64,000 nt of DNA from Pseudarthrobacter sulfonivorans (GCF_024391045.1 NZ_JANFCZ010000002.1:62001-126000); one strand, 5' to 3'. Positions 8,193 to 20,979 are shown, numbered from the stretch's first letter. The notes: generated from the letters alone by a model not told the origin. Program-made: numbers and translations.

Positions 8193-9458
8193 ATGACACT
8201 GATCCGCAGGGTCGCATTACTCTCCCTCCACACCTCCCCCATGGAGCAGCCGGGTTCCGGGGACGCCGGCGGGATGAACGTCTACATCCGGGAGCTGGCC
8301 GCGGCGATGGCGGAGACGGGCGTCGATGTGGAGATCTTTACCCGGTCCACCTCAGCCGAGCAGCCCGCCGTCGAGCATCCCAGCCCCGGTGTCTGCGTCC
8401 ACAACGTGCTGGCCGGGCCGCCGCGGAAAATCCCCAAAGAGGAACTGCCGGCGCTGCTTCACAGCATGGTGGCCGAAATCGAGCAGATCCGCCAGCGCCA
8501 GCCACACGGCCGGTACGACGTCATCCATTCGCACTACTGGGTGTCCGGAATCGCGGGCCTGGAACTGGCCGGGCTCTGGGGCGTGCCGCTGGTCCACACC
8601 ATGCACACCATGGCCAAGGTCAAGAACCTCCTCCTGGAGTCCGGCGAACAGCCCGAGCCGCGGCGCCGCGAAGAGGGCGAACACCGGATCGTGGACCGCG
8701 CAACCCGCCTGATCGCCAACACCAGCGCGGAGGCCGCGGAGCTCGTCTCCCACTACGATGCCGATCCCGGCCGGATTGACGTGGCGCCGCCGGGCGTGGA
8801 CCTCAGCACGTTCACGCCCGCCTTCCGGGCGCGGTCCCGGTCGGAGCGGGGCGTCCCGCCGGAGACGTTCCATCTGGTCTTCGCCGGCCGCATCCAGCGC
8901 CTGAAAGGCCCTCAGGTCCTGCTCAAGGCGGCGGCCCTGCTGCGTGCCCGGCGCCCGGCGATGGACCTCCGGGTCACCATCCTGGGGGCGCTTAGCGGCA
9001 GCAAGGATTTCAACCTTCGGCAGCTGATCGCGGAGTCCGGACTGGACGACGTCGTCACGCACCTTCCCCCGGTCAGCGCGGCTGAGCTGGCGTCCTGGTT
9101 CAGGGCCGCCGACGTTGTGGTGATGCCGTCCTACAGCGAGTCGTTCGGGCTGGTGGCCATCGAGGCGCAGGCATGCGGAACCCCGGTGGTGGGCACCCGG
9201 GTCGGAGGTCTTTCGCGGGCCATCCACCACGGCCGGACCGGGCTGCTGGTGGACGGGCACCATGCCAAGGACTGGGCTGACGCGCTGGAGGCACTGTACG
9301 ACGATCCGGACACGCGGGCCGACATGGGGCGGGCCGCGTCCATCCGGGCGGAGGACCTTGGCTGGAACCGCACCGCCGCGATCACGCTGGAGACTTATCA
9401 CGCCGCCGTCGAAGAGCAACCCGCAAGCCTTCTGACCCCGGCAGTGCCGGTTCCCTAA
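8193..9458 (+). CDS. mshA: D-inositol-3-phosphate glycosyltransferase MshA
   Basis: First committed step of mycothiol synthesis: transfers GlcNAc from UDP-GlcNAc to 1D-myo-inositol 3-phosphate. Seen: the MshA-type N-terminus [20 protein letters not shown] with the nucleotide-sugar loop, [35 protein letters not shown], and the GT4 motif [16 protein letters not shown]. Start ATG at 8193 has a strong ribosome binding site (GAAGGAG, about 6 nt upstream); an earlier in-frame ATG at 8163 lacks one. Length 421 residues matches the family. Its substrate is the product of ino1 at 12.3 kb. Confidence 0.95.
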   Translation: MTLIRRVALLSLHTSPMEQPGSGDAGGMNVYIRELAAAMAETGVDVEIFTRSTSAEQPAVEHPSPGVCVHNVLAGPPRKIPKEELPALLHSMVAEIEQIRQRQPHGRYDVIHSHYWVSGIAGLELAGLWGVPLVHTMHTMAKVKNLLLESGEQPEPRRREEGEHRIVDRATRLIANTSAEAAELVSHYDADPGRIDVAPPGVDLSTFTPAFRARSRSERGVPPETFHLVFAGRIQRLKGPQVLLKAAALLRARRPAMDLRVTILGALSGSKDFNLRQLIAESGLDDVVTHLPPVSAAELASWFRAADVVVMPSYSESFGLVAIEAQACGTPVVGTRVGGLSRAIHHGRTGLLVDGHHAKDWADALEALYDDPDTRADMGRAASIRAEDLGWNRTAAITLETYHAAVEEQPASLLTPAVPVP

Positions 9459-9478
9459 CCCCCAACCGAAGGACAACG

Positions 9479-11161
9479 ATGTCTGAACGGAATTCCCTGA
9501 GTGACCTGGAGATCGCCAGGCGGGCCGTCATCCGGCCGATCGAGGACATTGCTGCCGAGGCGGGCATCAATGCCGGCGCATTGGAACTTTACGGCCGGTA
9601 CAAAGCCAAAGTTGATCCGTCGCTTCTGACGGCACCTGCGCCGCATGGTCGGGTTGTCCTCGTGTCCGCCATGTCGCCCACTCCGGCCGGGGAGGGGAAG
9701 TCCACCACCACGGTAGGGCTGGCCGATTCGCTGGCCCGGGCGGGGCATAAGGTGATGATCGCGCTGCGGGAGCCGTCGCTGGGCCCCATCCTCGGCATGA
9801 AGGGCGGTGCCACCGGGGGCGGCTATTCCCAGGTGCTGCCCATGGACGAGATCAACCTGCACTTCACGGGTGATTTCCACGCCGTGACCTCGGCGAACAA
9901 CGCCCTGATGGCCCTCGTGGACAACCACATCTTCCAGGGCAACGAACTGAACATCGACCCCCGCCGGATGACGTTTAAGCGGGTCCTGGACATGAACGAC
10001 CGTTCCCTCCGCGAAGTGGTCATCGGCCTCGGCGGGCCTGCGCAGGGTGTGCCCCGCCAGGACGGGTTCGACATTACCGTGGCCTCGGAGATCATGGCCG
10101 TGTTCTGCCTGGCCACGGACCTGGCCGACCTCCGGGAGCGCCTGGGCCGGATCACGTTCGGCTACACCTACTCCCGGGAGCCGGTCACGGTGGCGGACCT
10201 CGGCGTCCAGGGAGCGCTGACACTGCTGCTCAAGGAAGCCGTCAAGCCCAACCTGGTCCAGACCATCGCCGGCACGCCCGCCCTGGTGCACGGCGGCCCG
10301 TTCGCCAACATCGCGCACGGCTGCAACTCGCTGATCGCCACCCAGACCGCCCGGCGGCTCGCGGACATCGTGGTCACCGAGGCCGGCTTCGGAGCCGACC
10401 TGGGCGCGGAGAAGTACATGGACATCAAGTCGCGGATTGGCGACGTAGCCCCGTCCGCCGTCGTGGTGGTGGCGACTGTCCGTGCGCTCAAAATGCACGG
10501 CGGCGTGTCCAAGGACCGGCTGACAGAGCCCGACCTCGAGGCGCTGCAGGCCGGCGTCGTCAACCTCCGGCGGCACGTGCACAACGTGGAGAAGTTCGGC
10601 GTGGTGCCGGTGGTGGCCATCAACAGGTTCTCGTCCGACACTGCGGAGGAACTCGGCTGGCTCCTGGAGTGGTGCGCGGCGGAAGGTGTGCAGGCCGCCG
10701 TCGCCGATGTGTGGGGGCGGGGCGGTGGCGGCGACGGCGGTGACGAACTGGCCGCGAAGGTGGCGGCTGCGGTCTCGGCCCCGAGCAGCTTCCGGCACCT
10801 CTACCCGCTGGAACTGCCTGTGGAGGAGAAGATCCGGACTATCGCTCAGGAGATTTACGGTGCCGACGGCGTCGACTTCTCCGTCCCGGCGCTGAAACGA
10901 CTTGCGGACATTGAAAAGAACGGCTGGTCCGCACTCCCCGTCTGCATGGCCAAGACCCAGTACTCCTTCACCGACGACGCGTCCCGGCTGGGCGCACCGA
11001 AGGGCTTCACCATCCACGTGCGCGACCTCATCCCCAAGACCGGGGCCGGCTTCATCGTGGCCCTCACCGGCGCAGTCATGACCATGCCCGGCCTCCCCGC
11101 CAACCCGGCGGCCATGCGCATGGACGTGGACGAAGCCGGCAACCCCGTAGGCCTCTCCTGA
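9479..11161 (+). CDS. fhs: Formate-tetrahydrofolate ligase
   Basis: ATP-dependent formation of 10-formyl-THF from formate and THF, feeding one-carbon metabolism in the cytosol. Seen: P-loop-like [12 protein letters not shown] at about residues 66-76, [23 protein letters not shown], and the THF-binding C-terminal stretch [10 protein letters not shown]. Length 560 residues is normal. It starts 20 nt after mshA with GAAGGA before the ATG, so the two are probably cotranscribed. A 59-bp palindrome (copy B) begins 14 nt after the stop. Confidence 0.96.
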   Translation: MSERNSLSDLEIARRAVIRPIEDIAAEAGINAGALELYGRYKAKVDPSLLTAPAPHGRVVLVSAMSPTPAGEGKSTTTVGLADSLARAGHKVMIALREPSLGPILGMKGGATGGGYSQVLPMDEINLHFTGDFHAVTSANNALMALVDNHIFQGNELNIDPRRMTFKRVLDMNDRSLREVVIGLGGPAQGVPRQDGFDITVASEIMAVFCLATDLADLRERLGRITFGYTYSREPVTVADLGVQGALTLLLKEAVKPNLVQTIAGTPALVHGGPFANIAHGCNSLIATQTARRLADIVVTEAGFGADLGAEKYMDIKSRIGDVAPSAVVVVATVRALKMHGGVSKDRLTEPDLEALQAGVVNLRRHVHNVEKFGVVPVVAINRFSSDTAEELGWLLEWCAAEGVQAAVADVWGRGGGGDGGDELAAKVAAAVSAPSSFRHLYPLELPVEEKIRTIAQEIYGADGVDFSVPALKRLADIEKNGWSALPVCMAKTQYSFTDDASRLGAPKGFTIHVRDLIPKTGAGFIVALTGAVMTMPGLPANPAAMRMDVDEAGNPVGLS

Positions 11162-11175
11162 CCCGCCCCCTCGCG

Positions 11176-11234
11176 TTGCTCTATCACTTTTGGTCCCTAT
11201 TCCGGGGGTTTGACGACCAAACCTGATAGAGCAA
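11176..11234 (-). repeat. 59-bp imperfect palindrome, family 1 copy B (reversed)
   Basis: Outer arms TTGCTCTATCA (11176-11186) and TGATAGAGCAA (11224-11234) are identical to copies A and C. The asymmetric centre reads in the opposite direction: the reverse complement of this copy aligns with A over nearly the whole length. It sits just after the fhs stop and just before the DUF559 gene, forming an inverted pair with copy C on the other side of that gene. Confidence 0.9.
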
Positions 11235-11281
11235 GCGGGGCTGTGGATAACTTCTGCGGGAGCCGGCGGCTTCGGGCAACA

Positions 11282-12208
11282 ATGGTGCTCATGCGCCCGT
11301 CCCCGCCCCTGCCGGCCCCGTTTTCCTCCGTTCCGTTCACTGTCCATGAGGCCCGCGCCGCCGGACTGAGCAACGGCAGGCTCCGTTCGTCGGACATCGC
11401 CTCGGAGGGGCGATTGCTCTACCTGCCGGCTGGATGGGACTTCGAAATCCGTGGTTTGGCCAGAGCGCTTTCAGCGGCCACTCCTGGTGCCTGGATTTCG
11501 CACCTCACGGCTGCGGTTTTGCTCGGACTCTGGCTTCCGACCTGGTTCCGCGACTGCCGCGAACTCCATTTGAGCAAGCCCAGGACGCTGCCGCCCGTCA
11601 GGCGAAAGGGCGTGGTGGGCCACACCGTCCTGGCCTTCACCCACGAGGTTATGACGCTGGACGGAATGCGTATCTCCACGCCGGCACGTACCTGGCTGGA
11701 CCTGGCCGGCATCCTCACTCTGGAGGACCTGGTGGCTGCGGGTGACCAGCTGGTCCGCCAGCCCCGGCCTGGCCTCGACGAGCGAACGGAGCCGTGGGCA
11801 ACGCTCCCGGAACTGCGCGAAATGCTGATGAGGCACCCTAAGCTCAAGGGCATCGTGAAAGCGAGGGAAGCGGCGGAGCTCATCCGCCACGGCTCTGACT
11901 CGGCCCCGGAGACCTTCCTGCGACTGGCCCTCACTGCAGCCGGTCTGCCGGAGCCGGAACTACAGTTGCGCTTGGTGCCGGACGACCCGTATTCGCCGGC
12001 GGCGGACATGGGATACCGCAAGCAGCGCATCGCCATCCAGTACGACGGCGGCCATCACCTGACCCGCGAGCAGCAGTCAAGGGACAATCGCCGCGACGAA
12101 TCGTTCAACTCCGCCGGCTGGAGGTACTTCAAATTCAACGCAGACGACCTGGCACAGGACTTTCGCCGCGCTGTCCAGAAAATCCGGCTTGCGCTCAACT
12201 CGCCTTAA
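11282..12208 (+). CDS. DUF559 (Vsr-like) domain protein with AbiEi-like N-terminus
   Basis: Unknown function. The N-terminus (FTVHEARAAGLSNGRLRS...) resembles the winged-helix start of AbiEi-type proteins. The C-terminal ~100 residues carry the DUF559 fold related to Vsr endonuclease: ADMGYRKQRIAIQYDGGHH followed by a conserved RRDESFNSAGWRYFKF block. The usual Glu of the (E)x(D)G strand is Gln here (IQYDG), so catalysis is uncertain. Start chosen at ATG 11282 (second ATG at 11291); ribosome binding is weak for either, and a GGATAACT box lies about 35 nt upstream. Flanked by inverted palindromes B and C, the latter 7 nt after the stop. Confidence 0.75.
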   Translation: MVLMRPSPPLPAPFSSVPFTVHEARAAGLSNGRLRSSDIASEGRLLYLPAGWDFEIRGLARALSAATPGAWISHLTAAVLLGLWLPTWFRDCRELHLSKPRTLPPVRRKGVVGHTVLAFTHEVMTLDGMRISTPARTWLDLAGILTLEDLVAAGDQLVRQPRPGLDERTEPWATLPELREMLMRHPKLKGIVKAREAAELIRHGSDSAPETFLRLALTAAGLPEPELQLRLVPDDPYSPAADMGYRKQRIAIQYDGGHHLTREQQSRDNRRDESFNSAGWRYFKFNADDLAQDFRRAVQKIRLALNSP

Positions 12209-12215
12209 AAACCTG

Positions 12216-12274
12216 TTGCTCTATCACTTTCGGTCGCCAAAATCGGGTTTTGGGGACCAAAAGTGATAGAGCAA
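12216..12274 (+). repeat. 59-bp imperfect palindrome, family 1 copy C
   Basis: Arms TTGCTCTATCA (12216-12226) and TGATAGAGCAA (12264-12274), with the asymmetric centre in the same orientation as copy A. The hairpin is extended outward by CCTG/CAGG. It occupies the convergent gap between the DUF559 gene and ino1 and could stop transcription from both sides. Confidence 0.9.
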
Positions 12275-12292
12275 CAGGCGGGGGTGGGGGTG

Positions 12293-13378
12293 TTAGCGCT
12301 CCAGGTCGCCGCGGATGAAGGCCTCCACCTTTTCACGGGCGAGGTCGTCGTTGAACTGCTCCGGCGGGGACTTCATGAAGTAGCTGGAGGCGGAGAGCAG
12401 CGGGCCGCCGACGCCGCGGTCCAGGCCGATCTTGGCGGCGCGGATGGCGTCGATGATCACGCCGGCGGAGTTGGGTGAGTCCCAGACTTCGAGCTTGTAT
12501 TCGAGGGACACGGGGGCGTCGCCGAAGTTGCGGCCTTCGAGGCGGACGAAGGCCCACTTGCGGTCGTCGAGCCACTGGACGTAGTCGGACGGGCCGATGT
12601 GGACGTCGCGGGGGGCGATCTCGGCTTCGACGTTGGAGGTCACAGCCTGGGTCTTGGAGATCTTCTTGGACTCGAGGCGGTCGCGCTCCAGCATGTTCTT
12701 GAAGTCCATGTTGCCGCCGACGTTGAGCTGGTACGTGCGGTCCAGGGTGACGCCGCGGTCTTCGAACAGCTTGGCCATGACACGGTGCGTGATGGTGGCA
12801 CCGATCTGGCTCTTGATGTCGTCGCCCACGATCGGCACACCGGCGGCGGTGAACTTGTCAGCCCAGGCCTTGGTGCCGGCGATGAAGACGGGGAGGGCGT
12901 TCACGAACGCCACGCCGGCGTCGATGGCAGCCTGTGCGTAGAACTCGGCTGCTTCCTGGGACCCGACGGGCAGGTAGCAGACCATGACGTCAGCCTTGGC
13001 TTCGCGAAGGGCAGCAACCATGTCAACGGGCTCTTCGGTGGACTGCTCGATGGTCTCGAGGTAGTACTTGCCGAGGCCGTCCAGGGTGTGGCCGCGCTGG
13101 ACGGTCACGCCGGTGGGGGGAACGTCGGCGATCTTGATGGTGTTGTTTTCGCTGGCCAGGATGGCGTCGGCGAGGTCAACACCGACCTTCTTGCCGTCGA
13201 CATCAAAAGCGGCAACAAACTGGACGTCATTGACGTGGTACTTGCCGAACTCAACGTGCATCAGACCCGGGATCGTGGCCTGGGGATCGGCGTCGCGGTA
13301 GTAGTGCACACCCTGAACGAGCGAGGCGGCGCAGTTACCCACACCAACAATGGCAACACGAATCGGATTTGCAGACAC
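12293..13378 (-). CDS. ino1: Inositol-3-phosphate synthase
   Basis: Converts glucose 6-phosphate to 1L-myo-inositol 1-phosphate (= 1D-myo-inositol 3-phosphate) with NAD, supplying mycothiol and phosphoinositides. Seen: N-terminal NAD site [32 protein letters not shown], and [11 protein letters not shown], in the order of the actinobacterial short form (361 residues). AAAGGAG precedes the ATG. Upstream DNA carries a direct repeat of TACCGGAA (two units, about 13420-13437) and a GCGCCGTTTGGCGC palindrome, possible regulatory sites. It is the substrate supplier for mshA 3 kb away. Confidence 0.95.
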   Translation of the reverse strand: MSANPIRVAIVGVGNCAASLVQGVHYYRDADPQATIPGLMHVEFGKYHVNDVQFVAAFDVDGKKVGVDLADAILASENNTIKIADVPPTGVTVQRGHTLDGLGKYYLETIEQSTEEPVDMVAALREAKADVMVCYLPVGSQEAAEFYAQAAIDAGVAFVNALPVFIAGTKAWADKFTAAGVPIVGDDIKSQIGATITHRVMAKLFEDRGVTLDRTYQLNVGGNMDFKNMLERDRLESKKISKTQAVTSNVEAEIAPRDVHIGPSDYVQWLDDRKWAFVRLEGRNFGDAPVSLEYKLEVWDSPNSAGVIIDAIRAAKIGLDRGVGGPLLSASSYFMKSPPEQFNDDLAREKVEAFIRGDLER

Positions 13379-13496
13379 GGAACTCCTTTGAAGACAACCT
13401 CAGCCGCCAGGACGGTCCATACCGGAAAGTACCGGAAGTACGACGGCGGCGCGCTGGCAGTGCGCCAAACGGCGCTTTATCATCTTACCCAACCAA

Positions 13497-13526
13497 GCGG
13501 GGGCCGGGTTTGTTCCCGGCCCCCGC
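13497..13526 (-). terminator. Hairpin terminator after the aldo-keto reductase gene
   Basis: Perfect 12-bp stem GCGGGGGCCGGG / CCCGGCCCCCGC with a 6-nt loop, 20 nt past the stop of the minus-strand reductase gene. It also insulates ino1, whose promoter must lie just downstream of it. Confidence 0.7.
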
Positions 13527-13546
13527 AACGTCAAAGTGCAGCTACG

Positions 13547-14584
<1,038 letters not shown>

Positions 14585-14633
14585 ACGTTCCATCCTGTCA
14601 TCTGTGGTGGACGCAACAGAACGCGCCCCGAAC

Positions 14634-16409
14634 TTAGGCCGCGTCGGCCAAAACCGCTCCGCTGTGCGCCGCCAGCCGGAATCCATCGCCATCCGCAGCC
14701 GACGCGTCATCGGTGGAGAGCAGCACGGATCCCCGCACTGCGTCCAGCCGGACGGGAACCGCGGAGAAGTTAACCAGCACCTGCACGGACCCGCGCCGGA
14801 AACGCAACCAGCCGGCGTCGTCGTCGAACGCTACATCTGTCGCCCCGAACCCGAGCCCGGCGAGTTCCGGGTGCTCGCGCCGAAGTGCGGTCAGCGACCG
14901 GTACAGCGAGAGGAGGCGCGCGTGGTCGCCCTGCGAAGCCTCGGCCCAGTTGAGCTTGGAGCGCCGGAAAGTTTCGGGATCCTGCGGATCAGGTACGACG
15001 GCGGGATCCCACCCCATGCGTTCGAACTCGCGGATGCGGCCTTCCGCCGTCGCCTTGCCCAGTTCAGGTTCGGGGTGCGAGGTGAAGAACTGCCAGGGAG
15101 TGGTGGCCCCGTATTCCTCGCCCATGAACAGCATCGGCGTGAACGGCGCGGTCAGCGTCAGGACGGCCGTCACGGCCAACGGGCCGTACCTCAACGTCTG
15201 GGACAGCCGGTCCCCCACCGCGCGGTTGCCGATTTGATCGTGGTTCTGGCTGCATACCACCAGTGCTGCGGGGTGGACCAGCGAGGAGTTGATAGGCCGG
15301 CCGTGGTGGCGGCCGCGGAAGCTGGAGTAGGTGCCATCGTGCAGGAAGCCGTCCTTGAGGACCTTGGCCAGCACGCCGAGGGACGCGAAATCGGCGTAGT
15401 ACCCGGTAGTCTCGCCGGTGACGTTGACGTGCACGGCGTGGTGGAAGTCGTCGCTCCACTGAGCGGCGAGCCCGTAGCCGTTGGCATTGCGGGGGTAGAT
15501 CAGCCGGGGATCGTTCAGGTCCGACTCGGCAATCAGGGTCTTGGGCAGGCCGGTCGCGGCCGAGATGGTGTCCCCCAGCGCACCCAGATCCTCCAACAGG
15601 TGCACGGCACGCTCGTCACGGAACGCATGGACAGCGTCCAGCCGCAGGCCGTCCACGTGGTAGTCGCGGAGCCAGAGGGCCGCGTTGTCCAGGATGTATT
15701 CACGCACGACGTCCGAGCCCGGGCCGTCGAGGTTGACGGAGTCGCCCCAGGTGTTGGCGTCGCCCTGCTTCAGATACGGCCCGAACCGCGGCAGGTAGTT
15801 TCCGCTGGGGCCCAGATGGTTGTAGACCACGTCCTGGATGACGCCCAAGCCGGCGGCGTGGGCGGCGTCCACAAACCGCTGGTAGGCCGCGGGGCCACCG
15901 TAGAGCTCGTGGACGGCGAACCACTGCACGCCGTCGTAGCCCCAGTTGTGGGTGCCGTTGAACCCGTTGACCGGCAGCAGCTCCACAAAATCGACGCCGA
16001 GGTCCGCGAGGTAGCCGAGCTTGCCGGCCGCCGCGTCCAGGGTCCCTTCGGGCGTGAAGGTTCCCACGTGGAGCTCATAGATGACTGAGCCGCGCAGTTC
16101 CTTCCCCGGCCATGCGGAGTCCTGCCAGCCGTGGGCGGCGGGGTCGTAGGTCCGGGACAAGGCGTGGACGCCGTCCGGAACCCGCCGCGACCGGGGGTCC
16201 GGCAGCGGCTGGGTGTCGCCGTCGAGCAAGTAGCCATAATCCACCTCGGCATCTGCAGGGGCGTCCGGCGCGGACCACCAGCCTTCCGCGCCGGGAGCCG
16301 CAGCCACCTGCTTCATCGGGTAGTGCTGCCCGTTGGCGAGCAGGACCACCGCGGCGGCGTCCGGCGCCCAGACATCAAACCGTTCGGATCCTGCATTCAC
16401 CAAAGTCAT
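14634..16409 (-). CDS. treZ: Malto-oligosyltrehalose trehalohydrolase
   Basis: Cytosolic GH13 enzyme that releases trehalose from maltooligosyl-trehalose made by TreY. Seen: N-terminal CBM48-like domain ([15 protein letters not shown]), [21 protein letters not shown] with the nucleophile Asp, and [11 protein letters not shown] with the acid/base Glu. Length 591 residues is normal. The start at ATG 16409 overlaps the treY stop as ATGA; an in-frame extension upstream has no family similarity. Last gene of the operon treX-treY-treZ, a layout known from Arthrobacter. Confidence 0.95.
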   Translation of the reverse strand: MTLVNAGSERFDVWAPDAAAVVLLANGQHYPMKQVAAAPGAEGWWSAPDAPADAEVDYGYLLDGDTQPLPDPRSRRVPDGVHALSRTYDPAAHGWQDSAWPGKELRGSVIYELHVGTFTPEGTLDAAAGKLGYLADLGVDFVELLPVNGFNGTHNWGYDGVQWFAVHELYGGPAAYQRFVDAAHAAGLGVIQDVVYNHLGPSGNYLPRFGPYLKQGDANTWGDSVNLDGPGSDVVREYILDNAALWLRDYHVDGLRLDAVHAFRDERAVHLLEDLGALGDTISAATGLPKTLIAESDLNDPRLIYPRNANGYGLAAQWSDDFHHAVHVNVTGETTGYYADFASLGVLAKVLKDGFLHDGTYSSFRGRHHGRPINSSLVHPAALVVCSQNHDQIGNRAVGDRLSQTLRYGPLAVTAVLTLTAPFTPMLFMGEEYGATTPWQFFTSHPEPELGKATAEGRIREFERMGWDPAVVPDPQDPETFRRSKLNWAEASQGDHARLLSLYRSLTALRREHPELAGLGFGATDVAFDDDAGWLRFRRGSVQVLVNFSAVPVRLDAVRGSVLLSTDDASAADGDGFRLAAHSGAVLADAA

Positions 16410-18724
16410 TTGTTTTCTCCCTCCGCCGGTACCAGCAACGCCACCGGGTAGGTACCCAGGACCGCGGACACCGAAACGGTTCCGGCCGGGTAACGCGCGC
16501 CGGTGAGTTCGTCCTTCGTCGCCGTGGAAAGTTCGACGGCGGTGTCCCGCCACCCGCCGTCGCGCTCCAGTCCCATGGGGAGCCGGGTGGCGAGGGTGAT
16601 GGTTCCGGAGGCGCCGCGTTGGAAGGCCAGCAGATGCTGCGCTGCCGGGCCGGTTGCGGTCAGCGGACGGTACCCCTGGAAGAGTTCGGGCCGGTCGCGG
16701 CGAAGCCGCAATGCCCGGGAGGTCACCAGCAGTTTGCTGGGCTCCGTCCCGGCTGCCGGGAGGGTGCCGGCGTCGATCGCTGCCAGTTCCTCCACCCGCC
16801 TGGTAAAGTCAACCGGCCGCCGGTTGTCCGGGTCGGTCAGCGACCGCTCCCAGAACTCAGACCCCTGGTACACGTCCGGTACGCCGGGCATGGTCAGCTG
16901 GATGAGCTTGGCCGCCACTGCGTTGGACGCGGCGGCCGCGTCGATCTTCGCGACGAAGCCCTCCACCGCTTCGGTGACCCGGGCGTCGTCGAACGCAGCG
17001 TCCACGGCAGCCCTGACCGCGGCTTCAAACTTTTCGTCCGGGTTGGTCCAGGTGGTGGAGTTGCCAGCCTCGCGGGCAGCCTTCTCCGCATAGCCCTGGA
17101 GTCGTTCCCGCGACGCCGGCCACGCACCGACGACTGCCTGCCACAGCAGGTTCTCGAAAGGTCCGTCCGGCACCGGGGCGAGTCCGCGGAGGGTGTTCAG
17201 CGTGGCCGCCCACTCATCCGGAACTTCGGCGATGACCGAGATCCGGGCCCGGGCGTCCTCGCTGCGCTTGGTGTCGTGCGTGGACAGCGTGGTCATGGAG
17301 AGCGGCAGTTCCTCCTGACGGCGCCGCATCCGGTGGTGGAATTCCTCCGCCGATACAGCGAACTCGGTGGGCTCGGCCCCCACCTCGGTCAGCGTGCCCA
17401 GCCGGGTGTAACGGTAGAAGGCAGTGTCCTCCACTCCCTTGGCCATGACCATCCCCGAGGTCTGCTGGAAGCGCACGGCGATGGGGTTGGCGGGATCCAG
17501 CAGCAGCGGCAGGAGCGTGCCCACGGCAGCTGCGAGGTCGGGACGATGTTCGGACGCCGAGCCGCAGGCTTCCTTCAGGATCTCCGCGCCCGCCGGCAGA
17601 TACGTGCGGTAGACCGGGAAGGAAGCAATGATCTCGGCAAGGGCGTCCGCCGCCGGCTCCAGCGCGAGCCCGGCTGAGGCGGGGACCAGACGGGCCAGGC
17701 GCAGCACCTCGGACCGCAGGATGCCGTCCGCGACCATCCGTTTGGTGCCGCGGATCATCTCCGCGTAGTCAGCCGGAGCGCCGGTACCCCGCAGGGCAGC
17801 GTCCAACTCATCGAGCACTTGCCGGCCCGACGGATCCACGAGGACCCTGTCCACGTCCGCCAGGGCGTCGTAGCCGGTGGTGCCCTCGCAGGCAAAGTCG
17901 CCGGGAAGCTCCTCCCCCGGCTCCAGGATCTTCTCCACCAGGACGTAGGCGCCGCCGCTGATTTCCTTCAGCCAGCGCAAGTACCCGGCAGGATCGGCCA
18001 GGCCGTCCGGATGGTCCACCCGGAGCCCGTCCACGAGGCCTTCGGAGAACCAGCGTTGCACCTCGGCGTGGGCCTGGTCGAAGACCCAGCGGTCCTCCAC
18101 CCGGATACCCGCCAGCGTGGTGACGGCGAAAAACCGCCGGTAGTTCAGCTCGGCGTCCGCACGGCGCCAGTCCATCAGCTCGTAGTGCTGGCGGCCGTGG
18201 ACCTCCTGCGGCGAGTCACCGTCGGAATATGAGCCCGCCGCGAGCGGGAACCGGTGATCGTAATAGCGGAGCTCCCCGTCCTTGATTTCGAGCTTGTCCA
18301 GGTCCGCGTCCGCGCCCAGCATCGGCAGCCGGACCTTGCCGCCCCCCAGGTCCCAGTCGACGTCGAACGCTGCCGCGTACGGCGAGCCCTGGCCCTCCCG
18401 CAGCAGCGACCACCACCAGGGGTTCTGCGCCGGCGAGGCCACCCCCACGTGGTTGGGGACAATGTCCACCAGCACGCCCAGGCCGTGGGCTCGGGCCGCC
18501 TTGGACAGCGCCAGCAGCCCTTCGGGACCGCCCCGGTCCGGATCCACCGCCGACGGATCCGTCACGTCATAGCCGTGATCGGATCCGCTCTCGGCGGTCA
18601 GGATCGGCGAGAGGTAGACCCAGTCGACGCCCAGGGACTTCAGGTAGGGAACCGTTGCGGCGGCGTCAAAGAGCGTGAAGCCGCGGCGGATCTGGAGCCG
18701 GTAGGTGGACGCCGGAGCCTTCAC
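16406..18724 (-). CDS. treY: Malto-oligosyltrehalose synthase
   Basis: GH13 intramolecular transglucosylase that turns the reducing end of malto-oligosaccharides into a trehalosyl unit. Seen: [17 protein letters not shown] at the N-terminus, [26 protein letters not shown] with the nucleophile Asp, and [12 protein letters not shown] with the acid/base Glu. Length 772 residues is normal. The start is GTG at 18724, overlapping the treX stop as GTGA. The product is the substrate of treZ downstream. Confidence 0.95.
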   Translation of the reverse strand: MKAPASTYRLQIRRGFTLFDAAATVPYLKSLGVDWVYLSPILTAESGSDHGYDVTDPSAVDPDRGGPEGLLALSKAARAHGLGVLVDIVPNHVGVASPAQNPWWWSLLREGQGSPYAAAFDVDWDLGGGKVRLPMLGADADLDKLEIKDGELRYYDHRFPLAAGSYSDGDSPQEVHGRQHYELMDWRRADAELNYRRFFAVTTLAGIRVEDRWVFDQAHAEVQRWFSEGLVDGLRVDHPDGLADPAGYLRWLKEISGGAYVLVEKILEPGEELPGDFACEGTTGYDALADVDRVLVDPSGRQVLDELDAALRGTGAPADYAEMIRGTKRMVADGILRSEVLRLARLVPASAGLALEPAADALAEIIASFPVYRTYLPAGAEILKEACGSASEHRPDLAAAVGTLLPLLLDPANPIAVRFQQTSGMVMAKGVEDTAFYRYTRLGTLTEVGAEPTEFAVSAEEFHHRMRRRQEELPLSMTTLSTHDTKRSEDARARISVIAEVPDEWAATLNTLRGLAPVPDGPFENLLWQAVVGAWPASRERLQGYAEKAAREAGNSTTWTNPDEKFEAAVRAAVDAAFDDARVTEAVEGFVAKIDAAAASNAVAAKLIQLTMPGVPDVYQGSEFWERSLTDPDNRRPVDFTRRVEELAAIDAGTLPAAGTEPSKLLVTSRALRLRRDRPELFQGYRPLTATGPAAQHLLAFQRGASGTITLATRLPMGLERDGGWRDTAVELSTATKDELTGARYPAGTVSVSAVLGTYPVALLVPAEGENK

Positions 18725-20979
18725 TGAGCGGGACCCTTCGGCGCGCTGACCTTCTTCGTTTTTGCGGGCTCAGGCACGGCGGGCGTGCTCAAAGCGGCGG
18801 TCTCGGCGGTGGCTGTCTGCGACAGTGCGGCGAGTGAGGCGGCGACGGAATGATCCGGTTCGGCCTCCTCGACCGTGTGGGCGCGGAGCACCACCAAGGA
18901 CTTCGCATCCACGGGCAGGCCCTCCCCTGCCTTCACAGGCTGGGTGTCGGCGTTGTGGCCGGCGGTGTCGATGATGATGTCCCAGGCCGGCGCGTATTCG
19001 TCGCTCGGGAGCGTGAAGTTCACAATGTCATCGTGGGCGTTGAAGTACAGGACGAAGTTCACGTCCGTAATCCGGCGGCCGCGGTCGTCCTTACCCTGGA
19101 TGCCGTCGCCGTTGAGGAACACACCCACCGAACGGCCAAAGCCACTGTCCCAGGCTTCCGGCTTCATGGTCTCGCCGGAAGGGTCCAGCCATACGATGTC
19201 CGGCAGCCGTTCGCCTTCGCCTCGCAGCACGGGGCGTCCGTCGAAGAACCGGCTCCGGCGGAACGTGGGGTGCTTGGCGCGAAGTGCGTTGACGGCGGCG
19301 GTGAACTCGATGAGGGGCTGGTCGATGCTTTCCCAGTTGATCCAGGTCAGTTCAGAGTCCTGGCAGTAGCCGTTGTTGTTGCCCTGCTGGGTGCGGCCCA
19401 GTTCGTCGCCGTGCAGCAGCATGGGCACGCCCTGGGACAGGAGCAGCGATGCGATGAAGTTCCGCTGCTGGCGGGCGCGCATGCCGAGGACCGCGGGGTC
19501 GTCGGTGGGGCCTTCGGCGCCGCAGTTCCAGGACCGGTTGTGGGATTCGCCGTCGTTGTTGTCCTCGCCGTTGGCGTCGTTGTGCTTCTCGTTGTAGGAG
19601 ACCAGGTCCGCGAGGGTGAAGCCGTCGTGCGCGGTGACGAAGTTGATGGACGCAACCGGGCGGCGGCCGGAATGTTCGTACAGGTCCGCGGAGCCGGTGA
19701 TGCGGGAGGCGAACTCGCCGAGCGTGGCGGGCTCGCCGCGCCAGAAGTCCCGGACGGTGTCGCGGTACTTGCCGTTCCATTCCGTCCACTGCGGTGGGAA
19801 GTTGCCCACCTGGTAGCCGCCCGGGCCGACGTCCCACGGCTCGGCGATCAGCTTGACCTGCGAAACCACCGGGTCCTGCTGAATGAGTTCGAAGAAGGTG
19901 GAGAGCTTGTCCACGTCATAGAATTCGCGGGCCAAGGTGGAGGCGAGGTCGAACCGGAAGCCGTCCACGTGCATCTCGGTGACCCAGTAGCGCAGCGAAT
20001 CCATGAGGAGCTGCAGGGAGTGGGGCTGGCGGACGTTGAGCGAGTTGCCCGTGCCCGTGTAGTCCATGTAGTGCTGCTCGTCGCCCTCCATCAGGCGGTA
20101 ATAGGACTGGTTGTCGATGCCCTTGAAGGACAGGGTAGGGCCCAGGTGGTTGCCTTCGGCGGTGTGGTTATACACCACGTCCAGGATCACTTCGATGCCG
20201 GCCTGGTGCAGCGTGCGGACCATGGCCTTGAAGTCCTGGACCTGTTGGCCGGTATCGCCGGTGGAGCTGTACGTGTTCTGCGGGGCGAAGAAGCCGATGG
20301 TGTTGTAGCCCCAGTAGTTGTTCAGGCCTTTGTCCTGCAGCGTCCCGTCATTGACGAACTGGTGCACGGGCATCAGTTCGATGGCAGTGACGCCCAGCTT
20401 CTGGAGGTGCGAGATCACGGACGGGTGCGCCACGCCGGCGTAGGTGCCGCGCTGCTCCTCGGGGATCTCGGGGTGCAGCTGCGTGAGGCCCTTGACATGG
20501 GCCTCGTAAATGACCGACTTGTGATACGGCACCCGCAGGTTCCGGTCACCGTCCCAATCGAAGAACGGGTTGATGACCACACCCATCATCATGTGCGGCG
20601 CCGAGTCATCGTTGTTGATGGTGTCCGGCTCTTCGCCCAGGTTGTAGGTAAACAGTGCGGGATCCCAGTCGATCTGGCCGTGGACGGCCTTGGCGTACGG
20701 GTCCAGGAGCAGCTTGTTCGGGTTGAACCGGTTCCCGGAGGCAGGGTCGTACGGGCCGTGGACGCGGTAGCCGTACTTCTGGCCGGGCTGAACCTGCGGG
20801 ATGTAGCCGTGCCACACGTAGCCATCCACTTCATCGAGCGGGAATCGCGTTTCGACGCCGTCGTCGTCGAACAGGCACAGCTCCACCTTTTCGGCGCGTT
20901 CGCTGAACAGCGCGAAGTTTGTGCCAGTACCGTCAAAAGTGGCGCCAAGCGGATAAGCCGTTCCGGGCCAGATTTCCAT
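18721..20979 (-). CDS. glgX: Glycogen debranching enzyme (isoamylase type)
   Basis: Hydrolyses alpha-1,6 branches of glycogen, providing linear chains for TreY (named TreX in trehalose operons). Seen: CBM48 start [42 protein letters not shown] with the nucleophile Asp, KLIAEPWD with the acid/base Glu, and [16 protein letters not shown]. Length 752 residues; the last ~45 residues are an Ala/Pro/Lys-rich tail that is not part of the catalytic fold. GAGGAG sits 7 nt before the ATG. First gene of treX-treY-treZ. Confidence 0.95.
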   Translation of the reverse strand: MEIWPGTAYPLGATFDGTGTNFALFSERAEKVELCLFDDDGVETRFPLDEVDGYVWHGYIPQVQPGQKYGYRVHGPYDPASGNRFNPNKLLLDPYAKAVHGQIDWDPALFTYNLGEEPDTINNDDSAPHMMMGVVINPFFDWDGDRNLRVPYHKSVIYEAHVKGLTQLHPEIPEEQRGTYAGVAHPSVISHLQKLGVTAIELMPVHQFVNDGTLQDKGLNNYWGYNTIGFFAPQNTYSSTGDTGQQVQDFKAMVRTLHQAGIEVILDVVYNHTAEGNHLGPTLSFKGIDNQSYYRLMEGDEQHYMDYTGTGNSLNVRQPHSLQLLMDSLRYWVTEMHVDGFRFDLASTLAREFYDVDKLSTFFELIQQDPVVSQVKLIAEPWDVGPGGYQVGNFPPQWTEWNGKYRDTVRDFWRGEPATLGEFASRITGSADLYEHSGRRPVASINFVTAHDGFTLADLVSYNEKHNDANGEDNNDGESHNRSWNCGAEGPTDDPAVLGMRARQQRNFIASLLLSQGVPMLLHGDELGRTQQGNNNGYCQDSELTWINWESIDQPLIEFTAAVNALRAKHPTFRRSRFFDGRPVLRGEGERLPDIVWLDPSGETMKPEAWDSGFGRSVGVFLNGDGIQGKDDRGRRITDVNFVLYFNAHDDIVNFTLPSDEYAPAWDIIIDTAGHNADTQPVKAGEGLPVDAKSLVVLRAHTVEEAEPDHSVAASLAALSQTATAETAALSTPAVPEPAKTKKVSAPKGPAQ

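Larger units (their letters stand above)
11176..12274. mobile_element. Candidate palindrome-bounded cassette carrying a DUF559 gene
   Basis: A 1,099-bp segment bounded by oppositely oriented copies of the same 59-bp palindrome and containing one complete gene for a nuclease-like protein. It lies between fhs and ino1. The arrangement resembles a passenger gene between terminal inverted repeats, or a REP/RAYT-type pairing, but I see no target-site duplication and no recognised transposase. The alternative is that two independent repeat insertions happen to flank the gene. Confidence 0.35.
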
